Part shown: positions 8,808-18,976 of the stretch, in pieces
Layout of the letters: every line of letters begins with the position of its first letter
How positions within the stretch are numbered: position 1 is the first letter of the stretch
DNA from: Gelidibacter salicanalis
Lineage (GTDB): Bacteria; Bacteroidota; Bacteroidia; Flavobacteriales; Flavobacteriaceae
Direction of reading: 5' to 3'
Length of the DNA stretch: 36,058 nt
Assembly: GCF_016469035.1 (NCBI RefSeq)
Contig: NZ_JAEHJZ010000020.1
Location: 1 to 36,058, forward strand
The notes under the pieces: model-generated
Told to the model about the DNA's origin: nothing
What the model saw: only the letters and a program-made list of their open reading frames with translations
Database searches by the model: none
Translations under genes and position numbers: made by a program

Positions 8808-10370
8808 TTGTTCGATAGAAAAACGTTAATAAAACCCTTAGAGAGCAGTCCTGATTGGGATGTTATTATTATTGGGGGAGGAGCAACAGGTTTGGGTGTG
8901 GCCTTAGATAGCGTTACAAGAGGTTATAGAACGTTGTTGTTAGAGCAATCTGATTTTGCCAAAGGCACTTCCAGCAGAAGCACTAAATTGGTGCATGGCG
9001 GGGTCCGGTATCTGGCGCAAGGCAATATTGACTTGGTTCAGGAAGCGCTTTATGAAAGAGGCTTGATGCTTAAAAACGCATCCCATTTGGTCAGAAATCA
9101 ATCGTTTATTATTCCTAATTATAAATGGTGGGATTCGCTGGTTTACACTGTCGGATTAAAAGTATATGACTTTCTGGCTGGCAAATTAAGTTTTGGTAAA
9201 TCGACCAGAATTTCTAAAAAAGAGACCTCCTCGCGACTTTCGACCATCAAAACAGAGCATCTTAAAGGTGGCGTTGTTTATCATGACGGACAATTTGATG
9301 ATGCCCGATTGGCAGTCAATATGGCCCAAACAGCAATTGAACAAGGCGCAACGGTTTTAAATCATTTTAAGGTAAGCCACTTGCAAAAGGATGCGAATGG
9401 AAAGGTTAACGGCGTAACGGCCATAGATAATGAGACCCATAAAGAATATACATTTAACACCAAAGTGGTCATTAATGCTACGGGCGTGTTTACTGATGAA
9501 ATCTTGCAAATGGACACTGCAGGGGCTAAAAACACGGTGAGACCCAGTCAGGGCATTCATTTGGTATTAGACCGCTCTTTTTTACCAGGTAATGACGCCA
9601 TTATGATTCCTAAAACAGCAGATGGAAGAGTGCTTTTTTTGGTGCCATGGCATCATAGAGTTGTGGTTGGCACTACAGACACGCTGCTGGATAGTCACAG
9701 TTTGGAGCCAAAACCACTTGACAAGGAAGTCGATTTTATTTTGGAAACGGCTAATGCCTATTTAAATAAGCCAGTTTCCAAAGCTGATGTTTTGAGCATT
9801 TTTGCTGGCCTTCGTCCATTGGCGGCTCCTAAAGATGCTTCAGAAAAAACGAAGGAAATTTCAAGAAGTCATAAAATTATTGTATCGACATCTGGTTTAA
9901 TCACCATTACAGGTGGCAAATGGACCACCTATAGAAAGATGGCTCAAGATACCATAAACAAGGTCATCTTTTTGGGTAAATTGCCGCATCGGGAATGTCA
10001 AACAAAACACCTGTCCATTCATGGCGCCGATGGGTCTGCTGATGATACTGACCATCTTTATATTTATGGAACAGATCAAAAGGCTATTGAACGTCTGATA
10101 CAGGAATCTCCAGAACTAGGAGACAAACTACATCCGAGATTGGAATTTTTAAAAGCTGAAGTCGTTTGGGCTGTAAAAAATGAAATGGCGCTCACAGTAG
10201 AAGACGTGTTGGCAAGACGTGTGCGAATCTTGTTCTTGGATGCCAAGGCGGCTAAAGAATGTGCACCTGTAGTTGCTGACATATTAGCATGGTATTTAGG
10301 CAAGGATGACGATTGGAAACAATCACAAATCAATGAATTTACGTACTTAACAAATCAATATATCTTATAA
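8808..10370 (+). CDS. glpD: FAD-dependent glycerol-3-phosphate dehydrogenase
   Basis: 520 residues. The N-terminal FAD-binding Rossmann fold is clear ('DVIIIGGGATGLGVALDS', about residues 19-36), followed by 'KGTSSRSTKLVHGGVRYL', a hallmark of GlpD/GlpA. The C-terminal DAO-C domain includes 'DVLARRVRILFLD'. The enzyme oxidises sn-glycerol-3-phosphate to dihydroxyacetone phosphate at the inner membrane and feeds electrons to quinone. The start is a TTG at 8808: no in-frame ATG lies upstream, and the TTG gives the short family-like N-terminus 'MFDRKTLIKPLE'. An out-of-frame ATG at 8786 opens only 10 codons and ends within the glpD start region. It is first of glpD-glpK-glpF and divergent from the repressor. 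Confidence 0.95.
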   Translation: MFDRKTLIKPLESSPDWDVIIIGGGATGLGVALDSVTRGYRTLLLEQSDFAKGTSSRSTKLVHGGVRYLAQGNIDLVQEALYERGLMLKNASHLVRNQSFIIPNYKWWDSLVYTVGLKVYDFLAGKLSFGKSTRISKKETSSRLSTIKTEHLKGGVVYHDGQFDDARLAVNMAQTAIEQGATVLNHFKVSHLQKDANGKVNGVTAIDNETHKEYTFNTKVVINATGVFTDEILQMDTAGAKNTVRPSQGIHLVLDRSFLPGNDAIMIPKTADGRVLFLVPWHHRVVVGTTDTLLDSHSLEPKPLDKEVDFILETANAYLNKPVSKADVLSIFAGLRPLAAPKDASEKTKEISRSHKIIVSTSGLITITGGKWTTYRKMAQDTINKVIFLGKLPHRECQTKHLSIHGADGSADDTDHLYIYGTDQKAIERLIQESPELGDKLHPRLEFLKAEVVWAVKNEMALTVEDVLARRVRILFLDAKAAKECAPVVADILAWYLGKDDDWKQSQINEFTYLTNQYIL

Positions 10371-10433
10371 ATACTAGCTGCTCAATATTTTAAGAGCTGT
10401 TTTTGTTTTATTTTTAAACATAAAAATCATATC

Positions 10434-11933
10434 ATGGCAGACTACATTCTCGCTTTAGATCAAGGCACCACGAGTTCTAGAGCTATCGTTTTTGATAAGC
10501 AAGGCACTATTATTTCTATTGCGCAAAAGGAATTTGCCCAATATTTTCCAAAACCCGGGTGGGTGGAGCACGACCCTTTGGAAATTTGGTCAACACAAAC
10601 CGGTGTTGCCGCTGAAGCTATTGCCAAAAAAGGTTTGGATGTAGGGAATATTGCAGCTATAGGGATTACCAATCAGCGGGAAACCGTCGTGGTTTGGGAT
10701 AAAAAAACAGGACAGCCAGTCTATAATGCTATCGTTTGGCAGGATAAAAGAACTTCTGATTTTTGCGATGAGTTGAAAAAGCAAGGTAAAAATGATCTCA
10801 TTAGGGATAAAACAGGGCTAGTCATAGATTCTTATTTTTCAGGAACCAAAGTAAAATGGATCTTGGATAATGTGGAAGGGGCAAGAGCTAGAGCAGAAGC
10901 TGGAGATCTTATATTGGGTACCATTGACACTTGGTTGGTTTGGAATTTTACCAAAGGAGAGCAGCACATTACAGATGTGACCAATGCATCCAGGACGATG
11001 CTTTTCAACATTAACACCATGGATTGGGACGATGAATTATTGGACTTATTGACCATCCCGAAAAGTATGTTACCTAAAGTGAAAGCCTCAAGTGAAGTTT
11101 ATGGGCATACAAAATCTACGTTTTATGATTCTAAAATTCCCATTGCAGGAATAGCGGGAGATCAACAAGCGGCTTTATTTGGCCAGATGTGCACCAAGCC
11201 TGGAATGGTAAAGAACACCTACGGAACAGGGTGTTTTATGTTGATGAACATCGGGGATAAGCCAGTGGTGTCCAAGCATAACTTATTGACCACCGTAGCT
11301 TGGAAGATAAATGGCAAAACGACCTATGCTTTTGAAGGCAGTGTTTTTATTGCTGGTGCAGTGGTACAATGGCTAAGAGATAGTCTGAAAATCATAAGAA
11401 CTTCTCAAGAAGTTGAATATTTGGCCGGTTCTGTAGAAAGTTCAGAAGGCGTTTATTTTGTGCCTGCTTTTGCAGGACTTGGTGCGCCTTATTGGAATCA
11501 GCACGCCCAAGGGGTCATTTTTGGGTTGACCCGAGGTAGTACAGATGCGCATATTGCACGTGCTGCTGTAGAATCTATTGCCTATCAGACCATGGACATT
11601 CTTAAAGCTATGGAAGCAGATTCTGGCATTTCAATAAAGGAATTGCGTGTGGATGGTGGTGCCACCATCAATAGTATGTTGATGCAGTTTCAGGCGGATG
11701 TGTTGAATACAGAAACCGTGCGACCAAAAATAGTGGAGACAACAGCTATGGGTGCGGCATTTTTAGCAGGTTTGGCGGTTGGATATTGGGAAAACCCCGA
11801 AGAAATTCAACAAATTTGGCAAACAGACAAACGCTTTTCCCCAAAACAAGATAGGACGTCCATAGAAAAGGATATCAAAGGCTGGTACAGAGCTATCGAT
11901 GCTTTAGAATATTGGTCTAAGGAAGATAAATAA
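10434..11933 (+). CDS. glpK: glycerol kinase
   Basis: 499 residues, full length for the FGGY family. The N-terminal phosphate-binding segment '[14 protein letters not shown]', '[13 protein letters not shown]', '[13 protein letters not shown]', '[15 protein letters not shown]' and '[19 protein letters not shown]' are diagnostic of GlpK rather than other FGGY sugar kinases. It phosphorylates glycerol to glycerol-3-phosphate with ATP in the cytoplasm, trapping glycerol brought in by GlpF and supplying GlpD. It follows glpD by 63 bases and precedes glpF by 22, so the three are probably one transcript. Confidence 0.97.
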   Translation: MADYILALDQGTTSSRAIVFDKQGTIISIAQKEFAQYFPKPGWVEHDPLEIWSTQTGVAAEAIAKKGLDVGNIAAIGITNQRETVVVWDKKTGQPVYNAIVWQDKRTSDFCDELKKQGKNDLIRDKTGLVIDSYFSGTKVKWILDNVEGARARAEAGDLILGTIDTWLVWNFTKGEQHITDVTNASRTMLFNINTMDWDDELLDLLTIPKSMLPKVKASSEVYGHTKSTFYDSKIPIAGIAGDQQAALFGQMCTKPGMVKNTYGTGCFMLMNIGDKPVVSKHNLLTTVAWKINGKTTYAFEGSVFIAGAVVQWLRDSLKIIRTSQEVEYLAGSVESSEGVYFVPAFAGLGAPYWNQHAQGVIFGLTRGSTDAHIARAAVESIAYQTMDILKAMEADSGISIKELRVDGGATINSMLMQFQADVLNTETVRPKIVETTAMGAAFLAGLAVGYWENPEEIQQIWQTDKRFSPKQDRTSIEKDIKGWYRAIDALEYWSKEDK

Positions 11934-11955
11934 TGTTAACAATCAATAACAGGAG

Positions 11956-12684
11956 ATGACACCATTTATATCAGAAATTATAGGAACCGCACTGTTAATC
12001 CTGTTAGGAGGCGGTGTTGTAGCCAACGTTGTATTGAGTAAAACCATTGGTAATAACGGTGGTTGGATAGTGATTACCACTGGCTGGGCGTTGGCGGTGT
12101 ATGTTGCGGTTGTCGTGGCATCACCTCATAGCGGTGCACATTTAAACCCGGCCGTAAGTATTGGTTTGGCCGTTGCAGGTAAATTTCCTTGGCAGGATGT
12201 TCCGGCCTATATATTAGCACAGATGTTAGGTGCCATGATGGGGGCAGGGGCCGTTTGGTTAGTGTATAAACATCATTTTAAAGCTACTGAAGATGCTGGC
12301 GCAAAAAAAGCGGTGTTTTGTACGGCACCGGCTATACGCAATCTTTTTAGCAATTTTTTGAGTGAAGTAATGGGCACCTTCGTACTTATTTTTTCAGTGC
12401 TCTATTTTACGGACGCAACCTTAGCTGAACCTGAAACGGTTATAGGTCTTGGCTCTTTGGGAGCATTGCCCGTTGCATTGGTAGTATGGTCCATAGGCCT
12501 GTCCTTGGGAGGGACAACCGGGTACGCCATTAACCCTGCCCGTGATTTAGGACCGAGAATTATGCATGCGCTACTGCCAATAAAAAACAAGGCTTCCAAT
12601 GATTGGAGCTATGCATGGGTCCCCGTTATAGGACCCATTGTTGGTGCATGTTTGGCAGCGGTGTTGATGTTGGCCTTAGCTTAA
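11956..12684 (+). CDS. glpF: glycerol facilitator (aquaglyceroporin)
   Basis: 242 residues with six hydrophobic helices and the two half-helix NPA motifs of the MIP family, at residues 64-66 (HLNPAV) and 193-195 (INPARD). The Asp197 directly after the second motif (NPARD) is the usual mark of glycerol facilitators as opposed to strict water channels. It sits in the inner membrane and lets glycerol diffuse in. An AGGAG directly abuts the ATG, unusual for this genome, where Shine-Dalgarno sequences are mostly absent. The spacing of zero makes its function doubtful. It is last in the glpDKF run. Confidence 0.95.
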   Translation: MTPFISEIIGTALLILLGGGVVANVVLSKTIGNNGGWIVITTGWALAVYVAVVVASPHSGAHLNPAVSIGLAVAGKFPWQDVPAYILAQMLGAMMGAGAVWLVYKHHFKATEDAGAKKAVFCTAPAIRNLFSNFLSEVMGTFVLIFSVLYFTDATLAEPETVIGLGSLGALPVALVVWSIGLSLGGTTGYAINPARDLGPRIMHALLPIKNKASNDWSYAWVPVIGPIVGACLAAVLMLALA

Positions 12685-12730
12685 GTATTAATTTGGGATT
12701 TTTGGCTCTTCCGTAATAGGAAAACTTCAT

Positions 12731-12761
12731 TTTGTATAATCATTTTCAAAAACTATCTTTA
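12731..12761 (+). promoter_or_regulatory. probable promoter of the PUL sensor gene
   Basis: TTTG at 12731-12734 and TATCTTTA at 12754-12761 are separated by 19 bases. This matches the Bacteroidota -33/-7 pattern (TTTG...TAnnTTTG) except for the last base of the -7 box. It lies 41 bases before the regulator ATG and after the glpF stop, so the sensor gene can be transcribed separately from glpDKF. Confidence 0.4.
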
Positions 12762-12802
12762 TGATTGGTCTTTATAGGTCTATTCGCTGACTGTTGTATT
12801 TC

Positions 12803-15574
12803 ATGAAAATTTTTCTTCTTCTTTTTTTTCTTATTTTAAACTTGACCGTCTATGGTCAGGAGATGCCTCCAATTGAGAAATTTTCTTCTGAAGACTACGG
12901 GGGGGACAATCAAAACTGGATGCTTTCTCAAGCTTCAAATCATTTTATGTATGTTGCCAACAATCGTGGTCTTCTTGAGTTTGATGGGGCCAGTTGGACG
13001 CTGTACGATTCACCAAACAATACCATCATGCGTGCGGTAAGCGTAATCGATGATAGAATTTATACCGGTTGTTTTGCAGAATTTGGATATTGGATCCCAA
13101 ATCAGTTTGGTGTTTTGGAATATACCTCGCTTGTGCCAAAGCTCGAAATGAAAATGGTAGAGGATGAGCAGGTCTGGAATATTATTGACTATGATGAATG
13201 GGTCCTTTTTCAAACCAATGACCATATCTATTTTTATAATACTGAGACTGAAAAATTCAAGACTATTGAAGTCCAAAACATTATTTACAAACTGTTTAAG
13301 GTTAACAATCGCATTTACTATCATGTGGCCAATGAAGGATTGTATCGTATTGATGGCGGTAAACCCAATCTTATCATTGGAGGAGACATCGTTGAAAAAG
13401 GCAGAGTCGTTAACGTATTTGAAGTAGATAATCAGTTGCGGTTGATTACAAGAAACAGTGGCTTTTTTACTTTTAAAAATGAAGAACTTAAAAAGTGGGA
13501 TATTGGAGCTGATGACATTTTAAAAGGCACGAGCGTTTTTACCGGAATTCAGCTGAAGGATGGATCCTATATGATAGGTACTATTTCAAATGGCTTGTTA
13601 CATATTACAAAAGAAGGTGAACTCGATTATCAAATCACCCAAAAAAGAGGACTGAGCAACAATACGGTATTGTCGCTTTTTGAAGATAATGCACAAAATG
13701 TTTGGACCGGTCTTGATAATGGGATAGACTGCGTCAATGCCAAATCGGCCATCAAAACCTTGTATGACTACGAAGGTGTGATGGGAACTGTTTATGCATC
13801 GCAAGTGTTTAAGGATGTACTATATGTTGGAACCAATCAAGGGCTTTTTTATAGAAAATTAAAGGATAGCAATGCAGTTTTTAAATCGATAAAAGGCACA
13901 GAAGGCCAGGTGTGGAGCTTTTATAACCATAATGATGAAACTTTGTTTTGTGGCCATCATTTAGGAACTTTTTTGATTGAAGGTGAAAAAGCAAAACAGA
14001 TTAGTACTGTGCTAGGGACTTGGGATTTTAAGAAAATACCCCATAACAACCAATTATTACTCCAAGGTAATTATACTGGATTGAACATTCTGCATAACAT
14101 AAATGGGAATTGGCAAGTGAGGAACAAAATTGGAGGATTTAAAAATTCATCACGATATTTTACAATTGACAAAGCCAATCAAGTTTGGGTAAACCATGAA
14201 TATAAAGGCGTTTTTCGCTTAAAGCTCAATGAGCAATTTACCGAAGTAAAAGAACTCCAAATGGAGAAGGCGCTCTCTGTAGGCAAAAATTCAAGTTTAG
14301 TAGCTTATAACAACCAGATTATCTTTGCTTCTGAAGAGGGAGTTTTTAAATCCGATCCCAAAAATGCCAGTTTTGAAAGAGATAGTATTTTAAGTACACT
14401 GTTTACTGGAGACAATTATATTTCAGGGAAGCTTATAGTGGATAAAGTGAATAAATTATGGGCATTTACCAAAGCCAATATCATTTATATAACCACTGAT
14501 GATGTGTCCAACAAACCTAAAATAAATACCATTTCTATTCCATCATATCTAAGAAAAGGGCCTCTGGGATATGAAAACATATCCTTAATTAATGACGACA
14601 GGTATCTCTTGGGTACAGCTAATGGATATATTACGATCGATCTCTCACAAATAGCGTACACACATAAGTATCATGTGTATTTAAATACAGTAACCCTTTT
14701 AGGGCTTGATGAGCAATATCAATTGTTAAATGTTGATACTGAAGGAGAACTTGACTATAAAAAAGGGATTATTAACTTTGAATATTCAGTGCCTGAATTC
14801 GATAAATTTCTTGAAGTACAATATCAATATCGATTAATTGGGCTGACTGACAAATGGAGTAAATTGTCCAACGAATCCCGCACTAGTTTTGAAAATCTTT
14901 CTTTTGGTGCATATAGATTTGAAGTTCGGGCTGTGATTGGCAATGACCCCTCTCAGAATTTAGAATCCTACAGCTTTACTATTAATAGGCCATGGTACCT
15001 GAGTAATTTGGCCTTAATTTTTTATACCCTATTGTTTTTGTTTCTTGGCGTTGTCACTCACAAAACCTATAAGCGCTATTACAGCAAAAAAATGAAGCAT
15101 GAGCAACTGGAGAATGAACAAACGATCATGAAAATCAAGAATGAAAAATTAAATCAGGATATAGATAGTAAAAATAGGGAGCTGGCTATTTCAACCATGA
15201 GTATTATTAAAAAGAATGAAGTGCTTAATAGTATTAAGAAGGAATTGCGGAAAAGTAAGGCCACATCTGAAATCAGCTCAGCGGTGGAGCTTATTGACAA
15301 AAACTTGAATAATACTAAAGATTGGAAGTTCTTTGAGCAAGCATTTAACAATGCCGATAAAGATTTTTTAGAGAAGATAAAACAGGCGCATCCAAATCTT
15401 ACTCCCAACGATTTGCGTTTTTGTGCTTACCTCAGATTAAACTTATCTTCAAAGGAAATCGCCCCTTTACTAAACATCTCTACTAAAAGTGTCGAAACCA
15501 AACGCTATCGTCTCCGAAAACGATTGAAACTAGAGCATGACGAAGGACTCGTTGAGTACATCCTAAATTTCTAA
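12803..15574 (+). CDS. membrane-bound Reg_prop / Y_Y_Y sensor with LuxR-type DNA-binding domain
   Basis: 923 residues from the ATG at 12803; an in-frame TTG nine bases earlier is less likely. A signal peptide (about 1-19) leads a large periplasmic double-propeller sensor ('GLSNNTVLSLFEDNAQNVW' is a typical Reg_prop repeat). This is followed by a Y_Y_Y domain (about 653-727, 'VQYQYRLIGLTDKWSKL'), a transmembrane helix (about 733-753), a long coiled coil, and a C-terminal LuxR-type helix-turn-helix (about 880-907, 'SSKEIAPLLNISTKSVETKR'). There is no histidine kinase or receiver domain, so it is not a classical hybrid two-component system but a one-component membrane regulator. It lies directly before susC and most likely senses a periplasmic oligosaccharide and activates the PUL. 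The ligand is unknown. Confidence 0.88.
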   Translation: MKIFLLLFFLILNLTVYGQEMPPIEKFSSEDYGGDNQNWMLSQASNHFMYVANNRGLLEFDGASWTLYDSPNNTIMRAVSVIDDRIYTGCFAEFGYWIPNQFGVLEYTSLVPKLEMKMVEDEQVWNIIDYDEWVLFQTNDHIYFYNTETEKFKTIEVQNIIYKLFKVNNRIYYHVANEGLYRIDGGKPNLIIGGDIVEKGRVVNVFEVDNQLRLITRNSGFFTFKNEELKKWDIGADDILKGTSVFTGIQLKDGSYMIGTISNGLLHITKEGELDYQITQKRGLSNNTVLSLFEDNAQNVWTGLDNGIDCVNAKSAIKTLYDYEGVMGTVYASQVFKDVLYVGTNQGLFYRKLKDSNAVFKSIKGTEGQVWSFYNHNDETLFCGHHLGTFLIEGEKAKQISTVLGTWDFKKIPHNNQLLLQGNYTGLNILHNINGNWQVRNKIGGFKNSSRYFTIDKANQVWVNHEYKGVFRLKLNEQFTEVKELQMEKALSVGKNSSLVAYNNQIIFASEEGVFKSDPKNASFERDSILSTLFTGDNYISGKLIVDKVNKLWAFTKANIIYITTDDVSNKPKINTISIPSYLRKGPLGYENISLINDDRYLLGTANGYITIDLSQIAYTHKYHVYLNTVTLLGLDEQYQLLNVDTEGELDYKKGIINFEYSVPEFDKFLEVQYQYRLIGLTDKWSKLSNESRTSFENLSFGAYRFEVRAVIGNDPSQNLESYSFTINRPWYLSNLALIFYTLLFLFLGVVTHKTYKRYYSKKMKHEQLENEQTIMKIKNEKLNQDIDSKNRELAISTMSIIKKNEVLNSIKKELRKSKATSEISSAVELIDKNLNNTKDWKFFEQAFNNADKDFLEKIKQAHPNLTPNDLRFCAYLRLNLSSKEIAPLLNISTKSVETKRYRLRKRLKLEHDEGLVEYILNF

Positions 15575-15882
15575 CAACACTACAGGTACTAAATTCACCA
15601 CGACAAAACCACTACAAGGGCTTATAGTCAGCGCATTAGCTTAATTTTATTTAAAAATAGCTAAACTTTCGGGTCCTTAATGTTTATGCGTATTACCGCG
15701 CTTATCATGTTAATTTTTTCTTAAAGAAATCGGCGTGTTCGTTTTTTATCGAGGTGCTATTTGCCGACTTAAGTTTTTTTTGGAGTTAAATTTACCAAGA
15801 TCGAGTATGGAATTCGCTTCTATGTGGGGTAAAATCATAAATGCAAAAAAGACAACTATAATTTTAACAAAAACCAATATTC
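15575..15882 (+). promoter_or_regulatory. 308-base susC leader / intergenic region
   Basis: The gap between the sensor gene and susC holds no gene. It contains an inverted repeat TTAGCT/AGCTAA at 15636-15641 and 15659-15664, a terminator-like hairpin at 15720-15781 (listed separately), and a weak promoter-like pair (TTTG at 15760-15763, TAAATTTA at 15787-15794, 23 bases apart). The last 90 bases before the ATG are A-rich and consistent with the initiation regions of this genome. The actual transcription start cannot be placed. Confidence 0.4.
15720..15781 (+). terminator. terminator- or attenuator-like hairpin upstream of susC
   Basis: CTTAA (15720-15724) and TCGGC (15730-15734) pair with GCCGA (15763-15767) and TTAAG (15769-15773), followed directly by eight T residues (15774-15781). 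The stem is interrupted by an asymmetric internal loop, and the apical loop is 28 bases, which is large for an intrinsic terminator. It could end the sensor transcript or regulate read-through into susC. Confidence 0.4.
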
Positions 15883-18800
15883 ATGAAATTAAAATTATTT
15901 AATCAAAAATTCAAACTGTTAATCGCACTATTCTTTATGTCAAGTATGACTATTTTAACTGCGCAAACAGTAACACAAGTAAACGGAACGGTAGTCTCTT
16001 CTGAAGACAATATGCCATTACCGGGAACTTCTGTTATAGAGAAGGGAACTAACAATGGTACATCTACTGATTTTGATGGGAAATTCAAACTAGATGTTGC
16101 CAATGCCAATGCAATATTAATCATTTCATATGTTGGTTTTAAAACTCAAGAAGTTAAAGCGTCAACTAATATGTCCATTTCTTTAGTGCCAGACGCGAGC
16201 GCTTTGGATGAGGTTGTTGTAGTGGGGTATGGTACCCAGAAAAAGAGTGATATCGTAAACTCAGTGGCTACTGTAGATTTGGAAGATGCAACCTTAACGC
16301 CAACATCTGACGTCAATGAGATGTTAAGAGGCAGAATAGCCGGACTACAAGTTAATGTAGGAGGTGGTACCTTAAGACCAGGTGGTACTTCTGAAATTAT
16401 TTTTAGAGGCCAAGGTTCTATAGAAGGCAGTGTGAGTGCCATTTATGTTGTGGATGGTATCATTAGAGATGGCGGAATTGAAGATATTGATTCAGATGAT
16501 ATTGAATCCATCGAATTTTTAAAAGATGCATCTGCACAAGCTATCTATGGTTCGAGAGGCGCAAACGGTGTGGTATTAATTACGACCAAACGTGGTAAAG
16601 CAAATAAATTAAGTGTAAGTTATCACGGTTTTGTAACCACTAAAACGATAGAAAGAAATTTTGATGTTTATAGCGGTCAGGAATTTGCACAGTTAAGACG
16701 AGAGGCACGCAGATCTACTAATGCTGGGGATGAATATTCACCTGAAGACGTTAACTTTACAGCACTAGAATTAGAATCTATTGCGAACAATGATTTTGTA
16801 GATTGGGAAGAAGAACTGATGAAAAATGGCTTGGTTAACAGTCAGGCTATTAGCGTTAGTGGCGGAACAGAGATGACTAAAGTTTTTGGGAGTATCAATT
16901 ATTTTAAGGAAGGTGGTATTATTCCAACATCCAGCTATACTAGAAAGACCTTCCGTTTGAATGTAGATCAAAAAGTCAGTGAAAAATTTTCTGTAAATTT
17001 TGATGTCAATTTATTGAATGATGATACTGAAAGACCAGCAAATGTTAACGTCATTACATTTTCACCATTAGGTAGAGCTTATGATAAAAATGGTAATCTT
17101 ACCCGATTTCCTAGCGGTGAAGATGCGTCTGCAGTAAATCCAATCTTTAATCTTCGTGAACAGCAAAATGATGAAAAAGGAAATGATTATGTTATTAACG
17201 TGACACCAATTTGGCAAATTACAGAGAATTTACAGTATCAATTAAAGACCAACATGACTAGAAGAACTTCTGAAAGAGGGCAGTATCAATCTTCTCTAAG
17301 TTCCGCAGGCGATGACGTTAATGGAATTGCCAGAATTGATAATCAACTAAGAGAATCTTATTTGATTGAAAATATCTTAACCTGGGATAAAGAGTTTAAT
17401 GATAACAATCAACTCAACGTGACCTTGGTTCAGTCTGCACAAGAAAATAAATTTAGTAGAACGTTTACAGAAGGACAAGGTTTTACAAATGAAAGTTTAG
17501 GATATGATGGTATTACAAATGCTATTGGCAATGTAACGGTGGAACGGGATAAAAACCAACAGAGATTAGCATCATTTCTAGGGAGGGCCAGATATAATTT
17601 TATGAAAAGATATCTCTTTGAAGTCACGGGAAGAGGTGATGGCGCTTCTGTTAATTCTGCTAACAATAAGTGGAGTTTCAACCCTGCAGTGTCTTTTGCA
17701 TGGCAAATTCATAAGGAAGGCTTTTTAAAAGATGTCAATTCAATACAGGAATTGAAGTTTAGAGCCAGTTACGGTTCTTTAGTAAATGATTTAGGTCGGG
17801 CATATACCTCACTTTTTACCGCTGTAGGGCAAAACTATATTTTTGATGAAGAATCTGCTTCGGGATATTCACCGTCAGTAATTTTACCTAATACTGATTT
17901 AAGATTTGAAAGAATTACAACAGCCAATCTTGGCTTGGACTTTTCAGTTTTCAACAGAATATTGGTAGGTAATTTCAACTGGTATGATGCAAGAACTACA
18001 GACTTGTTGCTAAAAAGAGGTGTGCCATCAACTACAGGTTATGAATATACTTTCTTTAATGCTGGCGAATTACAAAATACAGGAGTTGAACTCAGCTTAA
18101 CAGCTAACATCATCAATACTGATAATTTCAGATGGTCTGTTTCTACAAACTGGTCAAATAACAAAAACAAATTGATAGAATTGTATACTGATGGTGATGG
18201 TAATCCTATCCTTGCAGATGATACCTACAAATATTATGTAGGACAGTCAGTTGGTGTAATTTATCAATATCAATTTGACGGGATTTGGCAAGTGGGCGAT
18301 GATTTTGCCAATGCACCACAGGCAAACCCAGATTCGGCGATTAAGCAGAATAATTTGAGACCTGGAGATATAAAAATCGCGGACACTAACGGCGTTGATG
18401 ACAACGGAAATGTAACCGGTGTACCAGATGGTAAAATAACACAAGAAGATCGCGTATTTACGGATCCCAATCCAGATTGGTTTGGATCAGTGTCAACAAG
18501 CCTATCTTATAAAGGATTTGATTTATTTGTAGACTTTTATATTGTAGAAGGTGCAACAAAAGTCAATCCGTTTTTAAACACCTATAATAACGGAGGTACA
18601 TTGGAAAGTAAATTAAACGGGGTAAAAGTGGATTATTATACACCAGAAAACCCTTCAACAACATTTCCAAGACCTAATTATGATGCTGCACCAACATACT
18701 TGAATGCATTGGCTGTAAGAGATGCCTCTTATGTAAGACTTAGAACAGTAAGTTTGGGTTATAGCTTGTCAGATGCAGTTAATGCTCAGTTGGGCTTAGA

Positions 18801-18957
18801 TCAAATCAGGTTTTATGTAACAGGTTCAAACTTATTTACAAACACAGATTATATTGGGTATAGTCCAGAGGTAAACATTAGAGATACATATTCAAATGCA
18901 GATACCGGCTATCCGGACGCAAGAAGTTTCACCTTTGGCGTAAGAGTTAAATTTTAA
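15883..18957 (+). CDS. SusC/RagA-family TonB-dependent outer-membrane transporter
   Basis: 1024 residues. Signal peptide (about 1-28, ending 'ILTAQ'), then the carboxypeptidase-regulatory-like domain (about 33-95, 'NGTVVSSEDNMPLPGTSV'), the SusC-type junction 'LDEVVVVGYGTQKKSD', the plug with 'MLRGRIAGLQV' and 'IYGSRGANGVVLITTKRG', and a long beta-barrel ending in the aromatic-terminal 'FTFGVRVKF' expected for outer-membrane insertion. With the SusD lipoprotein it forms the bed-bin uptake complex that imports oligosaccharides using TonB energy. The substrate cannot be read from the sequence; GH16 and GH3 enzymes next door point to a beta-glucan. It is followed by susD after 19 bases. Confidence 0.95.
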   Translation: MKLKLFNQKFKLLIALFFMSSMTILTAQTVTQVNGTVVSSEDNMPLPGTSVIEKGTNNGTSTDFDGKFKLDVANANAILIISYVGFKTQEVKASTNMSISLVPDASALDEVVVVGYGTQKKSDIVNSVATVDLEDATLTPTSDVNEMLRGRIAGLQVNVGGGTLRPGGTSEIIFRGQGSIEGSVSAIYVVDGIIRDGGIEDIDSDDIESIEFLKDASAQAIYGSRGANGVVLITTKRGKANKLSVSYHGFVTTKTIERNFDVYSGQEFAQLRREARRSTNAGDEYSPEDVNFTALELESIANNDFVDWEEELMKNGLVNSQAISVSGGTEMTKVFGSINYFKEGGIIPTSSYTRKTFRLNVDQKVSEKFSVNFDVNLLNDDTERPANVNVITFSPLGRAYDKNGNLTRFPSGEDASAVNPIFNLREQQNDEKGNDYVINVTPIWQITENLQYQLKTNMTRRTSERGQYQSSLSSAGDDVNGIARIDNQLRESYLIENILTWDKEFNDNNQLNVTLVQSAQENKFSRTFTEGQGFTNESLGYDGITNAIGNVTVERDKNQQRLASFLGRARYNFMKRYLFEVTGRGDGASVNSANNKWSFNPAVSFAWQIHKEGFLKDVNSIQELKFRASYGSLVNDLGRAYTSLFTAVGQNYIFDEESASGYSPSVILPNTDLRFERITTANLGLDFSVFNRILVGNFNWYDARTTDLLLKRGVPSTTGYEYTFFNAGELQNTGVELSLTANIINTDNFRWSVSTNWSNNKNKLIELYTDGDGNPILADDTYKYYVGQSVGVIYQYQFDGIWQVGDDFANAPQANPDSAIKQNNLRPGDIKIADTNGVDDNGNVTGVPDGKITQEDRVFTDPNPDWFGSVSTSLSYKGFDLFVDFYIVEGATKVNPFLNTYNNGGTLESKLNGVKVDYYTPENPSTTFPRPNYDAAPTYLNALAVRDASYVRLRTVSLGYSLSDAVNAQLGLDQIRFYVTGSNLFTNTDYIGYSPEVNIRDTYSNADTGYPDARSFTFGVRVKF

Positions 18958-18976
18958 TTTTAAAAAAAATAATATT

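Noticed and set aside
8786-8818. ATG-started 10-codon frame just upstream of glpD as a leader peptide
   Set aside because: It overlaps the glpD start by chance and has no repeated codons or hairpin that would make an attenuator leader.
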